Assembly (NCBI RefSeq): GCF_963576615.1 | Contig: NC_088708.1 | Span: 54,175,196-54,239,195 of the forward strand | Direction of reading: 5' to 3' | DNA from: Watersipora subatra | Lineage: Eukaryota; Bryozoa; Gymnolaemata; Cheilostomatida; Watersiporidae | Length of the DNA stretch: 64,000 bases | Shown here: positions 29,401-40,667 of the stretch, in pieces | How positions within the stretch are numbered: the stretch's first letter is position 1 | Layout: each line of letters begins with the position of its first letter | The notes under the pieces: generated by a model | The model's input: the letters and a program-made list of their open reading frames with translations, nothing else | The model's database searches: none | Told to the model about the DNA's origin: nothing | Translations under genes and position numbers: made by a program

Positions 29401-32400
29401 TTTGGGCATAAACCTTTGCTACTTTAATATTGTTTGCTGCATCAAAATGATTTGAGGCAGCAAACAATGCATCAAAAATGATGCATTTTTGATGCATCAA
29501 ATATATTTGATATATATATATACTGTATGCTTCTACAACTGAAGAGTAAATATCTGCTTTTGCCATGTAGCTCATCATTGTAATACAGGTACAAAATCAT
29601 TAGACATATTTTAATGTTAGCTTAAAATTTCAATACCTGAATAAAATGTTTTTGTTTTAAATGCACTTTTATTCTTGCACAAACATATTCAATTCAAAAT
29701 ACATAGTAGTACCCAGTTACAATCTATCAAGTTGACCTTAACCTTTAGTCCTGCTATGTGTCGCTGCAGCATCACTGTTTGGAGCCATGTTAGATCAACT
29801 GACTGATCGGTGTGCTACGGCTTGTCTTCTCATCACCCTTGCCATGTTTTACCCTGATTACGCGATGCTTTTTCAAATGAGCACAGCTCTTGATATAGCG
29901 AGTCACTGGCTTCATTTGCATAGGTGAGTCATTCATCCTCTCTCTTGGAATCATTAATGACTCTGCAATCTCTGCATTGCTCAGCAAATAAATTAAACAA
30001 CTCGAACAAGCAGAATTGGCAGCTCTATTAGAGTCTACTACAGTAGAACCTCTACTTATAATATTGGTGAAGGTTCTACTGTATTCGTGTTTAACTGCTC
30101 ACACCTTTGTGTAGCGGTTCTCGTGCACAAGCATCAAAATATTTTACCGTGGAGTCGGATGAGCCATCTTTCAGCGTCAGTGGGTGTGACAATGACCTGA
30201 GCCTGTGATCTGCTGCTTGGACCATAATATATCCATACGTGTTTCTTGATAATCGGCATTACTCACTATCGCTTTTTCACAAATCATCCACCATGTTATA
30301 CGGACTATGATTGTTAGCTGATGCTTTTGATGTTTGTTCTTAAAGGTTTAAATGAGCCAATAATCATGAAAGAAGGCCGTGTAATATAAAAAAAATGTAT
30401 ATTCATATGTTATGCATTTAATAGAACTGTATAGAATTCATTTTATTCTGGTAGTAATGTTCTTGAAGCTAAAAGACAACACGATGTTGGATAGAGTCTA
30501 GCTACTAGCTGCTAGTAAAACATTACCTGAAATCAATAAATGGCTGGTCTTTCACCTTCATATATGCACCTCCTAACACATTCAAAACATCTTGTATTAT
30601 ATTCTTACATATACCGTATTACCATACATTAGTGTTTTCTTATGCTGCACTATCACATAGCCTACTACCAGGCATTGGAAACTTTACATATACTACATTA
30701 CACGACATCTGAACTTAATTTTTCATTTCAATTTATGTAATTCCACGGCTTTCTTGCAAATGCTTGACTCATTGCAATATAGGTATATTGGTTAGGCATA
30801 AACTCGTGTAAAATATATTAGCATGCGAAGGACTTGTAAGAATTTATCAGCATGAAAGATGTTAGGACACGTTACCTTTAAACATATAATAAACAGCATA
30901 GGAATGTTACTACTGACTACTTTCTGTGATGACACGTTATTTTCTTACTAAATAAGTTATTTAGGCTCATTGTTACTTATATCAACGTGTATAACTATCC
31001 GGTTGTCACTCACTATATTAGAAATTCCCCCGTCATACAGCCCACGACCAAGGTGATATTGGAAAAGAGAACGGGTACTGATGGTTGAGAAATGCAATAT
31101 TAGCAGTCAAATGGCACTGCAGTGCAATAGGATAACTGCAATGGTAGCTGTAATGTACTGGGTGTTATTATGTACAACAAACGGCAATAATGAAAGGAAA
31201 AGATTATATGTTTATATCTTTCCCCGCAATAGGAGAAATGCAATATTAGAAGTAAAATGCACTGATATTATTAGAATAACCAATATTATTAATATAGTAA
31301 TACAGTAATAATAGAAAACCAATGCACAATTTTGTTTACATTTCAAAATGTCATAGTTAACAATATCAAGAAGTTGTGATATTTATATAGATTTTTAGAA
31401 AATCTATTTTGACAAAACTATTTAGAAAAAATAATAACAGTAACATATTGCCCAACATCGGTCACTATATACTTCGATCTTGTAAATTCGAATGCTTATT
31501 TTTATAATTAAATCTTATAAAATCGAATAATTATTCTTATAATTAAATCCTATAAAATTGAATAATTATTCTTATAATTAAATATTGTAATAATCTCATA
31601 AGAATCGTTAAAAAAATATCGTCATTTCCTTTACTTTCACTGCTTTGGACATCAGTTGGAATACCAAAGTATTCATAAGTGTCCAAAATGTCAGTTACTT
31701 TGAAATCGGCAAAAAAAGACGATTGCTTTTCAGTACTTCTACGTTAATTACAGAAACCTTCGGCAATTGGCCAACGCTATAGACTGGTGAAATGTGCACG
31801 TGTTTTTTTTTCGTGAAATGCGCACGACCTAATGGTTCTATTCTCTGTCGCTCGGCATTTCGTTTGCCAGTCTTAATTTTGATAAAAATAAGGCTTGTCA
31901 AGTTTTAATAACGATTCCAGGCCGAATTAATCTGTCTATTTATGTATAATCCGATCAGATGGGTAAGGTTTAGGAAATTTTCTACAAATAATAAAGACTT
32001 GGTAACATATTTAAACAGGTTTATATGTGTTTTGCATCGTTATTATACTTAAACGACTCCATTGAAAAATGGTTAAATTCGTTGATGAGATTTCGGTACA
32101 AGAGTTTGCGACGGCCGTTGATGAATAATTTTCGTGAGTTGTGTGCACATAAGTATTTATCATAAATCTCCCAAACAATCGCTTCGCTCGTGTTTGGTCG
32201 TGGGATTATCATAAATCTCCCAAACAATCGCTTCGCTCGTGTTTGGTCGTGGGATTATCATAAATCTCCCAAACAATCGCTTCGCTCGTGTTTGGTCGTG
32301 GGACTATATTATCAATGTGTATAGTTTATCCAGTTGTCACTTACTATGCTATATTATCGAAAAAAACTTAGACTTATCTATACAAATCCCACTTTGTCAT

Positions 32401-34522
32401 TGTGTCTGTCTGTCGATTTTATCGAAACCTCACACGCATGTGCTCCGTGGCTTCTGCCAGGTTGGTAAAAGTTTGTGAGTTTAGAAACCAAATAACTCAG
32501 TCCAGTTTCTGAGAACCAGCCTTTTAAACCTGCGGGTTATCTGATGAAAAATAAAAGATATCCTTGGCATCACTTGTCTTACTACTAGCTATTAATATTG
32601 TCTACTGCAGACAAGTAGGAAACCTTTGTTTCTAAGCACAAGTCAGGTTTTGTAGTATTTGAAATTGCTCTCAGTTTCTAATGTTTGTAAATCTTTGGTT
32701 GTATTTGAGACACTTTTCATGTTTAGTCCTTCATGTGCACTTATTGCTACACATACTGGCTTGCTTACAAGCTAGCCACACTAGTATCAGCCTATGTACA
32801 TCTACACACACCACACGGACACACACACGTAGTTGTATATGAGCTTCTGTGTAGAAATGTATAAGAAGTACATATAATTCTCTGTAGAGTTCGTAATTGA
32901 TTTCATCTGCATGAGTTCATACAACTGCATACACATAAAGGTTGCCTTATGGCGCTTCCGCAAATTAAAGCTTAGATGAAGATAACATGGCTGGCTTATC
33001 ACATTATCGTATCACTTGCTAGTGTTAAAACAGGGTCATCTGACTCTATACATAGAATTTAAAGTTTTTTGCCTGCTAGTTGTGATTATAAACCTCTCAC
33101 AGTATCAGTGTCATACACATCTACTTTCCCAAGCTGAAGATATATTCTAGGGTCCTTTTTCAAACCAGCCAATAGTTTCACAAGTCTGTCTACTTGCCAG
33201 ATATGTCATAAATTTGGGGATCTACATGGGAAACATAAAATATGTTTTAGATCAAGTAGTCCATGACAATAAATCTCATCGTATGCAGAAATTACAAGGT
33301 TCACAAATATTTTTAACAATCTGTTTTATGTTCTGTTGTTTAGTTACCTACAATAGTGATATGCTGTGAGACACAATGTCCAACCAAATAAAGGATAGAA
33401 GTGGCTCTAGTTACTTGGTATTGCACTTACAAATGTGAGACAACAGTGTTCCTAGCACTGGTTATTATCATTACTATTATTATTAGCACATGTATTATCA
33501 TGTGTTATTTAGCACAATCCTCTCAGGCCGGACTAGTCACAAAGCTATTGATTTGGATGAGAATCCAATTCTCCATTTCTACTACACAAACAGGGTAAGT
33601 TTCATCAGCTAGTATCAATCTATAGCTTTTAAGATTTTATCTTAGAAATGTTGTTCCTATCTCTGGTCTTAGCGCGTTTGTAAGTTAATCTTTGTACTTG
33701 CACTTGTTTAAGGATGGCCAAGAAGCCAAACTGCGTTTTTGGTGCTTTCATATAACCTTCAGTTATGAATTTAGAGGTCATGTGCGTGTTAGAGTGCTTT
33801 TCTCAATTGGTATAAACTAGCCAAAGAAACAAGGTCTGACAAATCATGTGATGGATTCATGTGGTTATGAATTTTTAACTGGTCAGTTGGAAGCAATTTA
33901 AAGTAACTGTTCATGGAATTATGACATTTAGAAGGAAGCTCGGAAGAGAATGGGTGGACTGTTCGGCCTTGCAGGTTGGGTGGTAATCCAAACCTGCCAG
34001 TCTTTGCTCTCAAGAGTTGTGGTGACTCAAACTATACCCTCATGATGTTCAAAGAAATTTCAAGGCTTTAGTTACCACATAGTGACTTTAAGCCAATGTG
34101 TCCTTGATCTAGCTTTACCTATCGGTCTCATCATCGTTAGTTGGGAGGTTTTGGCACAGCCCATCCATCCTAAAACTGCTAGCCTCATTTCTTGTGCACT
34201 TCATTGTGACTGCTTCCAAGTGCATTAACCCTCATAAAATTACCAATAGATAGGAAATATGTAACATGAGGATTCGTCTTACCATTTGAGGAGGTAAATC
34301 TAGAACAATCCAGCAGAGTCGTTTATATAGGATGTGCTGTGTCTGCCACCTGGCCTGAAAGTTTGGAAACAAAAAAATTATGAATGATGAAATTAGACAA
34401 ATATAATTAAAACTGCTGATGGAGAAAGTGAGTGCACATAAAAGGAGGCGCAAGCAGGAGATCACTAGCGTGCAGGAATAGAAGTTCAGGAGTTGTTGGT
34501 TGAACAAATGAGAGCTCAAAAC

Positions 34523-34571
<49 letters not shown>

Positions 34572-37500
34572 CACTATATAAAAATAATCCGGGATTGAAA
34601 ATGAAAATAATATTCATGTTACTATTTGAAAGAGTGATACTTCACAGTATAATTAAATTTGGTATTGAGTAGAATTTAGTGTTATATTTAGTTGGAACTA
34701 GTTAACCAGCTAATGATGGAAATGGTATGGTTTCTGTTAACGACTCACTAAGGTGCTGCTCTGCAATGTTTGTAATAGAGTACATCTGATTGTTCGTGGC
34801 TTGCCAACCAATGAGTCAAACATGCTTGATAATTTGGGATAGTCAGTATATCAGTGTTTAGTTCATTTTTGTTTTGGCTCTCCTATAATATGGGGCAGTC
34901 TTCTGAAATTTGCAGATACATCAAGTCGTTTCAAACAATTAAAAGTATGCAAATATACTCTAAGAATGACTTTCTTTTTGTGCCACAATGTAATGCTGCT
35001 GAAACTGGCAATTTTTTTCATTTTGTATAGTTGAAATATGTTTACTTATGTTTACATGCGTATTGCTTTCTCTCCTCAATGTTATTTTTGTGTAGATTTA
35101 TTATTTAGTGTTGCTTTTTTTGTAATCTTATGAAATAATAATCAGGGATTTGCTTAATTAAATGCCTCAGTTAATTTATTTCAAGTGAATGTAGATAGAA
35201 ATTTTAAAGATTTTAAAAAGGTTAAGACAACTCCAATAAGCTTCTAGCTTATACTGACAGGCACCAACAATATCTTCCTTACAAAATCTACTTCTTGGTT
35301 ATGTCATATAAACTGCTAAAGTATCTTCTGTTTGTTGCCAAATGTGCGACTAGCCCCTAATTTTGTAGCCAAAGTTTCTTCCTTCTTGCGTAAAAAGGCA
35401 ATTAATCCCTAGTTTTGTAGCCAAAGTTCATGTCTTATTGTGTAAAAGCGCAGCTAGTTTCCGATTCTGTAGCCAAGGTTTTATTTATTTGCGTAAGACC
35501 GGAATGGGTTTCTTAAAGATTTGGTTTGGCATAGTGAAATATTTTAGGCATTGGGTTTGTGATCTTATTACTGAATTTTAAATGTTGGGCAGCTGTAGTA
35601 ATTCGGCCTAGTAGTATCCCATAGTATTCCCCATAGTAATTCGGCCTACCCTATAGTATCAGAGTGAGAGCGGAACCTGTCAGACAAAACCCGAGTTCAA
35701 CTGAGGAGGATTTAAGACCTGCTATTAGTGTTATGATTTGGTTGTCTAAATTATTGCTTAATAACTGCTCAGCTAGCTCATTATTTAGTTGAGTTTCTTT
35801 GCAAATGTATAGATTGCTTATTTTGTACTCAATGTATATGTATAAAAATACTAGCCAAATACCTGGCATTGCACAGGTATTAAAAACAGCTTATAAACAG
35901 AGACGGGTGATGTAGTTGCCTGCCATTAGCCTGGCCCATGTTCAATGACTAATTTGAGTAAGCTACTATCCGTATTGCTAAACTCACTAACAAGAGCCGT
36001 GAGAGCAAGCTTTAGTGATGTTGCATATTGCAGAGTGCTATGCATATTTTAACTGACATGGCGACTCGATTGGTTAGGTTATCTCTTGGTGAATGAGAGG
36101 TTCCGAGATCAAATCCAGCACAAAGTGCATCTTTCATTTCCATATTGTAATTGCTATAACTGGACCAACCGAACAATGGACTTTGAGATTTATATATATA
36201 AAAATATTCCTTATCATTACATTATGTGTTTGTTAAAATGTTGTTTTGAATTATGGTTGGCTTCTCTTATGTTTCAATATACCACAAGTAGAATTCTATT
36301 TTGTTGGTAACAAGGAATGTTGTGCCTTGGTTGCAGAAATTTCTCTTCTTCATGTGCGCTGGTAATGAAATGTTCTACACAGGACTCTACCTGCTGTTCT
36401 TCACGCCAGGGCCAACAGGTGGGTGGCATGTTGGATAATTCAATTGTTCTTTATGTACTTGCTGGTCGAAGTAGTTGTTCATGCTTCAACTGTTCATGCA
36501 AACATCTAGGCATTTTCTGTGCTTCCAGTGAAATTCATCGTCTGCCTGACGTACTGTGGAAGGTGAAGATGAGATATTTTTCCATTTTACTCATAGACAA
36601 ATGATTAGGAAGTTTTGGAACAGTTCAAACCATATGGTTAGAGCAGAGGATATTATACTGTTTATGTAAGCCATATATGTACTTATGTAGACCATGTAAA
36701 TTTCTACATAAAACTCTATGTAGGTCATATATTAGTCTTTCATGTAGCTGCGTAAACTATGATTATGTAAAACATATGTATGTCTATTTCGGCTTGTATG
36801 CTTGTATGGAAGTATATGTATAAGTAGAACGTGTGTACATTTAGTAAAAGCATATAATAATTTTATATGTATATAGATAATACATGCAGTCGTATTATAG
36901 ATCTGAGGACAGTCTTCATATGCGAGGTGTCAACATAAACAGTGTGTGCAATTCGTAGACCATATTTAGTACAACAATCACTTCAACATAATAAATGGTA
37001 GAAAAACCAAAAACAAATCATGTGGAAGAAGTTGGCATGCGCTCAGGCCATGGTAAAGTAATTCAGCGTAATTGTGGTGCTGGTAATGGCTGTTAGTTGT
37101 AATCATTTTAGCTAGTGCAATACATCTACATAGTCAATGGGGTGTACTGGTCTAGCACGCTTATCTTCTCATGGACAACTGGCCTCAAAATATTAACTTG
37201 CCATAATTTTATCATGATATCTTGTAATATTAGCAAAGTCTATCATTTATTCGATCAGTTCTTTTTATTTATGTTTTTCTATTTTCAATTAATTGATTGC
37301 CTTGGCAACCTACTAGTACAGAATTATGTATTTTATTATCATTTTAACAATACTGTAATTAATGTAGTAATTAATGCATTTGTATTGAACTGCACACACC
37401 TTTATGTTACTATTCTCATGTGCGAGTGACAAAATATTTTACCGAGAAGTCAGATGAACTGTCTCTTGCCTTGATAATAATTATCAATAGTTTTATTTAC

Positions 37501-38208
37501 CAGTTGAAGCTGGCATACAGTATATTATCATGCTACGTACCATCTTCTATATGAGAATATCCTTGATAAAGAGGATGTCAAGAATTTCTTTTTGTTGTTA
37601 ATTAAAACGATGTGTATAGTCTCAACAGGCATTCTCAATAATTGATAATATCTTTTTAATTATATTTATTGGTTTAATTAGCAGAGAAAAACAGCAGTTG
37701 TGGCGCTTCAATGACTACTAACATTAACTCTTGGAACTTAAACTAACCAAGTTGTTATATTATAGCTTCGTATTCATTTAGCTCAGCAGAACGGCAACTT
37801 TGAAAACTGATAGTGGACTATTTATATCTGTGAATACTCACTGTAACGCCTTGTAACATAGTTATAAACGCAAGTAGTAAGTTTTGCATAGATTTCCCTT
37901 TAATGTTTTTAAGGAAAGCTTCAATAGATTTTCAGCTTGGATACCTCTATCAAACAAAAAGCCCAGGAAAATGAATAAGAAACAATGGCCAAAAAGGATA
38001 GTAGTACGAACAGCTAGTTAGCAACTACTCACCCCGCTCATTGTTTGGTGTTGCAGTGGCTGGCATCGGCCTTTTCAAACTGCTGACAGTGCTGGCTGCT
38101 CCTGTTGCTGTCGTGAAGAGCCTCATTAGCTTCATACACCTCATAGCTGCTGCCTTGAATATTGCTTCTTTGGATGCTGCCCAGCGAGACAAACCTAAGT
38201 CCGGATAG
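26403..38208 (+). CDS. CDIPT: Phosphatidylinositol synthase (CDP-DAG-inositol 3-phosphatidyltransferase), complete
   Basis: Joining 26403-26448, 28216-28350, 29770-29923, 33513-33594, 36337-36418 and 38057-38208 gives 216 codons plus stop, close to the human 213 residues, with GT/AG junctions and matching phases. The CDP-alcohol phosphotransferase signature D-G-x2-A-R-x8-G-x3-D-x3-D is complete: D51 G52, A55 R56, G65, D69, D73. Other conserved stretches are VFVPNLIGYARI, FGAMLDQLTDRC, DIASHWLHLH, SHKAIDLDENPIL, YYTNR, CAGNEMFY and KSLISFIHLIAAALNIASLD. The enzyme joins CDP-diacylglycerol and myo-inositol to make phosphatidylinositol and CMP in the ER membrane; several hydrophobic membrane spans are visible. 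It lies divergent from APPBP2 and upstream of the kinesin gene on the same strand. Confidence 0.96.
26948..27336 (+). mobile_element. Non-autonomous Helitron-like element H6
   Basis: Starts TCTCAAAATTTGTGTGCG after A and ends with hairpin CCCGTGCAATGCCGGG, then CTAG followed by T. It aligns over its whole length with H5 (35851-36188) in the opposite orientation, including the tRNA-like module on the strand opposite to the element and the CAGCTTATAAACAGTGA-type block. It lies in CDIPT intron 1. Confidence 0.75.
28216..28350 (+). CDS. CDIPT: CDIPT exon 2
   Basis: 135 nt; encodes YARIILAILSCYYMPIDYV and SGLLDALDGHAARYLNQ. It contains the first half of the catalytic motif (D48, D51, G52, A55, R56). 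Donor A|gtatgt. Confidence 0.95.
28351..29769. other. CDIPT intron 2: no gene seen
   Basis: AT-rich unique-looking sequence; near 29460-29500 there is a palindromic ATGCATCAAAAATG cluster (separate entry). Confidence 0.4.
29463..29520. repeat. Inverted repeat TGCATCAAAAATG with TA tail
   Basis: TGCATCAAAAATG, a 3-base spacer and CATTTTTGATGCA form a 13-bp stem, followed by (TA)n. The stem shares the GATGCA/TGCATC core with the palindromes at 48578-48632. Confidence 0.8.
29770..29923 (+). CDS. CDIPT: CDIPT exon 3
   Basis: 154 nt; encodes SLFGAMLDQLTDRCATACLL, then MFYPDYAMLFQMSTALDIAS and HWLHLH. It holds the second half of the catalytic motif (G65, D69, D73). Donor AG|gtgagt. Confidence 0.95.
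30041..30081. mobile_element. Minimal 41-bp TIR element
   Basis: CAGTAGAACCTCTACTTATA and its inverted partner GAAGGTTCTACTG almost meet, flanked by TA on both sides. It is effectively two terminal repeats of a mariner-type MITE with no interior. Confidence 0.55.
30082..32157. other. Part of CDIPT intron 3: no gene seen
   Basis: AT-rich; includes three degenerate copies of an AATTATTCTTATAATTAAATC repeat-like segment near 31495-31590. No coding signal. Confidence 0.4.
32158..32305. repeat. 49-bp tandem repeat, three near-identical copies
   Basis: Unit begins TCATAAATCTCCCAAACAAT and contains the stem CCAAAC...GTTTGG around CGCTTCGCTCGT. The copies are almost identical, so expansion is recent. 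Confidence 0.95.
32377..32588 (+). mobile_element. Short Helitron-like element (subfamily B), + copy
   Basis: Starts TCTATACAAATCCCACTTTG after A and ends ..TACTACTAG. It aligns with the reverse complement of 2383-2588 (AAACCTCAC.CGCAT, GAACCAGCCT.TTAAAC). The 3' CTAG is followed by C rather than T, so the end is less sure. Confidence 0.5.
33513..33594 (+). CDS. CDIPT: CDIPT exon 4
   Basis: 82 nt; encodes TILSGRTSHKAIDLDENPIL and HFYYTNR, matching human SESHKMIDLSGNPVLRIYYT. Donor AGG|gtaagt; phase 0. Confidence 0.93.
33595..35850. other. Part of CDIPT intron 4: no gene seen
   Basis: Includes a (TA) microsatellite of about 23 units at 34525-34570 and three diverged copies of a TAGCCAAAGTT-containing sentence near 35350-35480. 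No coding signal. Confidence 0.4.
34525..34570. repeat. (TA)n microsatellite
   Basis: Uninterrupted TA dinucleotides over about 46 bases. Confidence 0.98.
35851..36188 (-). mobile_element. Non-autonomous Helitron-like element H5
   Basis: On the - strand it starts TCTCAAAGTCCATTG after A and ends with the perfect stem ACCTG...CAGGT, then CTAG followed by T. The whole length aligns with H6. The + strand holds tRNA-like boxes (GGTTAGGTTATCTC and GAGATCAAATCC, about 36072-36117). Confidence 0.75.
36337..36418 (+). CDS. CDIPT: CDIPT exon 5
   Basis: 82 nt; encodes KFLFFMCAGNEMFYTGLYLL and FFTPGPT, matching human LCAGNELFYCLLYLFHF. Acceptor ttgcag, donor G|gtgggt. Confidence 0.93.
36419..37756. 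other. Part of CDIPT intron 5: no gene seen
   Basis: AT-rich; near 36660-36790 a loose repeat of TATGTAGACCATRTAAAT-type words. No coding signal. Confidence 0.4.
37757..38010. repeat. Dispersed repeat family D1, copy 2
   Basis: Matches 860-1148 in the same orientation. It ends about 47 bases before the acceptor of the last CDIPT exon. Confidence 0.7.
38057..38208 (+). CDS. CDIPT: CDIPT exon 6 (stop codon)
   Basis: 152 nt to TAG 38206-38208; encodes AGIGLFKLLTVLAAPVAVVK, then SLISFIHLIAAALNIASLDA and AQRDKPKSG. It matches the last membrane span and basic tail of human CDIPT. Confidence 0.95.
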
Positions 38209-39670
38209 TCATCACAATGGTTCAGCAAGAGTCGTCTTCTTTTTATTGGACAGATAATTGCTGTTGTAGCAAACGTTTCTTGGCTGCAATTTCATATTTT
38301 TGTATCCATACTCATTCAACATTAATTATACAGGCAGTTTTCTTTCAAAGAATATTACTAGTTTTTAATTTACTTCTGAAAAAAAGCATACAAAATTCTT
38401 TAAACGAAACACTTTTGAAAAACTAGATCGTGTCCACTTTCATAAAGGTGCTAAATGACTGCTAAGCGTAGAATAGCCAAGCATGGAAATTCAATCTGCA
38501 ACACATGGTAAAAAATCAAGCTGAGTATTGAGATTATTACATCACAACGTAGTAACAATGTTAGTAGTTGCTAGGCATTCCTATTTTCCTAGAAATGAAG
38601 TTTTAGATTTAGAATGTCTAGTTTTTGACAAACCATTAGCCACAGCATACTGTGGATGAATATTAGTAATTGGTTTCGATGTTGTAATCAAAGAAGTAAT
38701 TTTTTTCTAGCCAATTTATAATAGCTTCCTAGTGACTTCTTTTGCTGATGTCTTCTTACATTAGTTGGTTGCTGTTAGAATTTCAGTTCTATGGTTGTGG
38801 ACGCTGCAAGCATTATGACTCATATATTAATATTACCATAACTAAAGTAACATTGTCTATCAATTATTATGTCTAAAAAAATTAATCTCTTTATATATAA
38901 CTTTTAGCTGACTTATTAAGTTTCATCTTTCTGCGCATACATCGCTCTCTGCCTGTAATTGTTATAGTTTTAATTGTACATGAAATTATAGCTACTTATT
39001 AGCATTTATATTGTATGTCATTGTTTGATTATACGACAAATAATAAAATCGTTTCTGTTGTGTGCTAATGTTGCCGGTTGTTTAGGATTGGTGTGGATAG
39101 TGTCATAGACCTATTAGCTGTCGTTAACCAGCTAATTGATTGTTTTCTGGATTAGTATTTCTATATTCAGCTTCTACATTTCGCAAATATTCAATTGTGA
39201 TATTATGATGTCAAATTACATTAATATCATGCTTCATCGCAGGTATGTTAGCAGCATTTTAACTGTGAGTTCCTAAGGGTGGCAGTTAGAAGGTATCTCT
39301 ATTATAGAGTGGCCTGTTATAAGAATAAAAAAATAGCAGGTATTATGTCTTAAATCATTTGCAATATTCATCAGTTAATGGATGGCTGACATGTTGAGTG
39401 CAAGTGCTTTTATCCTTTGTTTTAAGGCTTATAAAATTTTCTTTTTAGTAATACATACCTGTTCACTTGTGCTCATTCCTCTAGGCAATTTTAGCAAAAG
39501 CTTTTTGACATTTGTCAGATTGAACTTCCTATGACGTGTTAGCTAAAGTGGCCTTACTATGTTTTGGGTCGTTTTATTTCATTGTCCTTGTAGTATACAT
39601 ACATCGGTCGTATATTGTTTCTATCGCATTGACTATCAACATTCTGTTAAAAGGTTTTTGTTAGCAGTCA
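38209..39670. other. CDIPT 3' UTR and intergenic stretch
   Basis: No gene seen apart from the probable 3' UTR, which runs to the polyA signal at 39042. Confidence 0.45.
39042..39047 (+). promoter_or_regulatory. Candidate CDIPT polyadenylation signal
   Basis: AATAAA about 835 bases after the CDIPT stop, followed within 10-30 bases by a GT-rich stretch (GTTTCTGTTGTGTGCTAATG), the usual downstream element. Confidence 0.5.
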
Positions 39671-39780
39671 ATGCATAAAACTCGAATGCCCAAGCTGGCA
39701 TTTGACATCGACTACATTGCTCATGTGGAAATCGTCAGACACACAATTTACTGCTACAACCTTCAACCAGACCACACAAG
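39671..39780 (+). CDS. Possible extra first exon (weak)
   Basis: ATG followed by 36 open codons (MHKTRMPKLAFDIDYIAHVE...) ending in a good donor AAG|gtgagc, phase 2, with an in-frame TAG just upstream of the ATG. The phase fits the KIF12-like exon at 43334. There is no family match, so it may be chance. Confidence 0.2.
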
Positions 39781-40431
39781 GTGAGCCAACCATTCTCATT
39801 TTTTGTGTTTTTATTGGCTGTTGTGTACTCTGTGTGTACATTTCTTTCAATTATTCAAATGGAAATTCTACACAGATACGTACATTTGGGTGCAATGCAA
39901 ATTGATCTATGTAATTTATATGCAAAGACAATTATGCATTCATATTCTCACACGACTGACAGCGTATACCCAATTAAGTGTTACAACTGCATTGAACGCC
40001 ATTGTCCCAAATCAATATTCACATTCGGCTTTGATTGATTTGCTCTGTAGTTACCTTTTTACCAGGCAATCGGTTTGTTCATAATTTTACTTACATAGTC
40101 GGACTTATTGGAGCTACGGTTTCCGATGCGGTGTTGCTAGGTGTATTCTCACGACACCTCGTAATTGTTGTAGAGCCTAGCATTCTGTGTCCTTTCAGCA
40201 GTTTTTCCTTTCACAACAGTTTCGTGTATCAGGTAGGCTGTTTATAGTCTGTTTGCTTAACATGACTTTGTGTCATCACTTGATGCTGCCTTGTTGATGT
40301 GAAACCATATTAGCCCTTATCGCTGTTATCCACATGTGTCATACCACCTTCGCTGTAGGTATGATATGATATCCAAAGTACGATTTGTATGAAAGATCGA
40401 TAGCTATCAGCTTGTGCGGTCTCTGGAGGAT

Positions 40432-40667
40432 ATGAGTACCAAGCACAAAGCCTCTGACATTTTGAAAGTTCCAGAAAAAGGAACACCGAAACAGCAAAAA
40501 CCTACAGAAAATGGCGGAACAACTGAAGAATCAAAAAAGCCTGACCTTATAAGAAAATTTTCTCTAGGGGGCGATGCATGGAACAAAAAAGCAGCTGCTA
40601 AGCGAAAAGTTAGCTCTGGATTAAAGCAAATTATTGATATTATTGATGATGAGGAAGATGAAGGAAG
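40432..40667 (+). CDS. KIF12: KIF12-like first exon, form a
   Basis: 78 codons plus two bases; Lys/Glu/Asp-rich leader ([17 protein letters not shown] ... [11 protein letters not shown]), donor AG|gtaggt, phase 2. The coding look and splice site are good; conservation of this leader is unknown. Confidence 0.65.
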
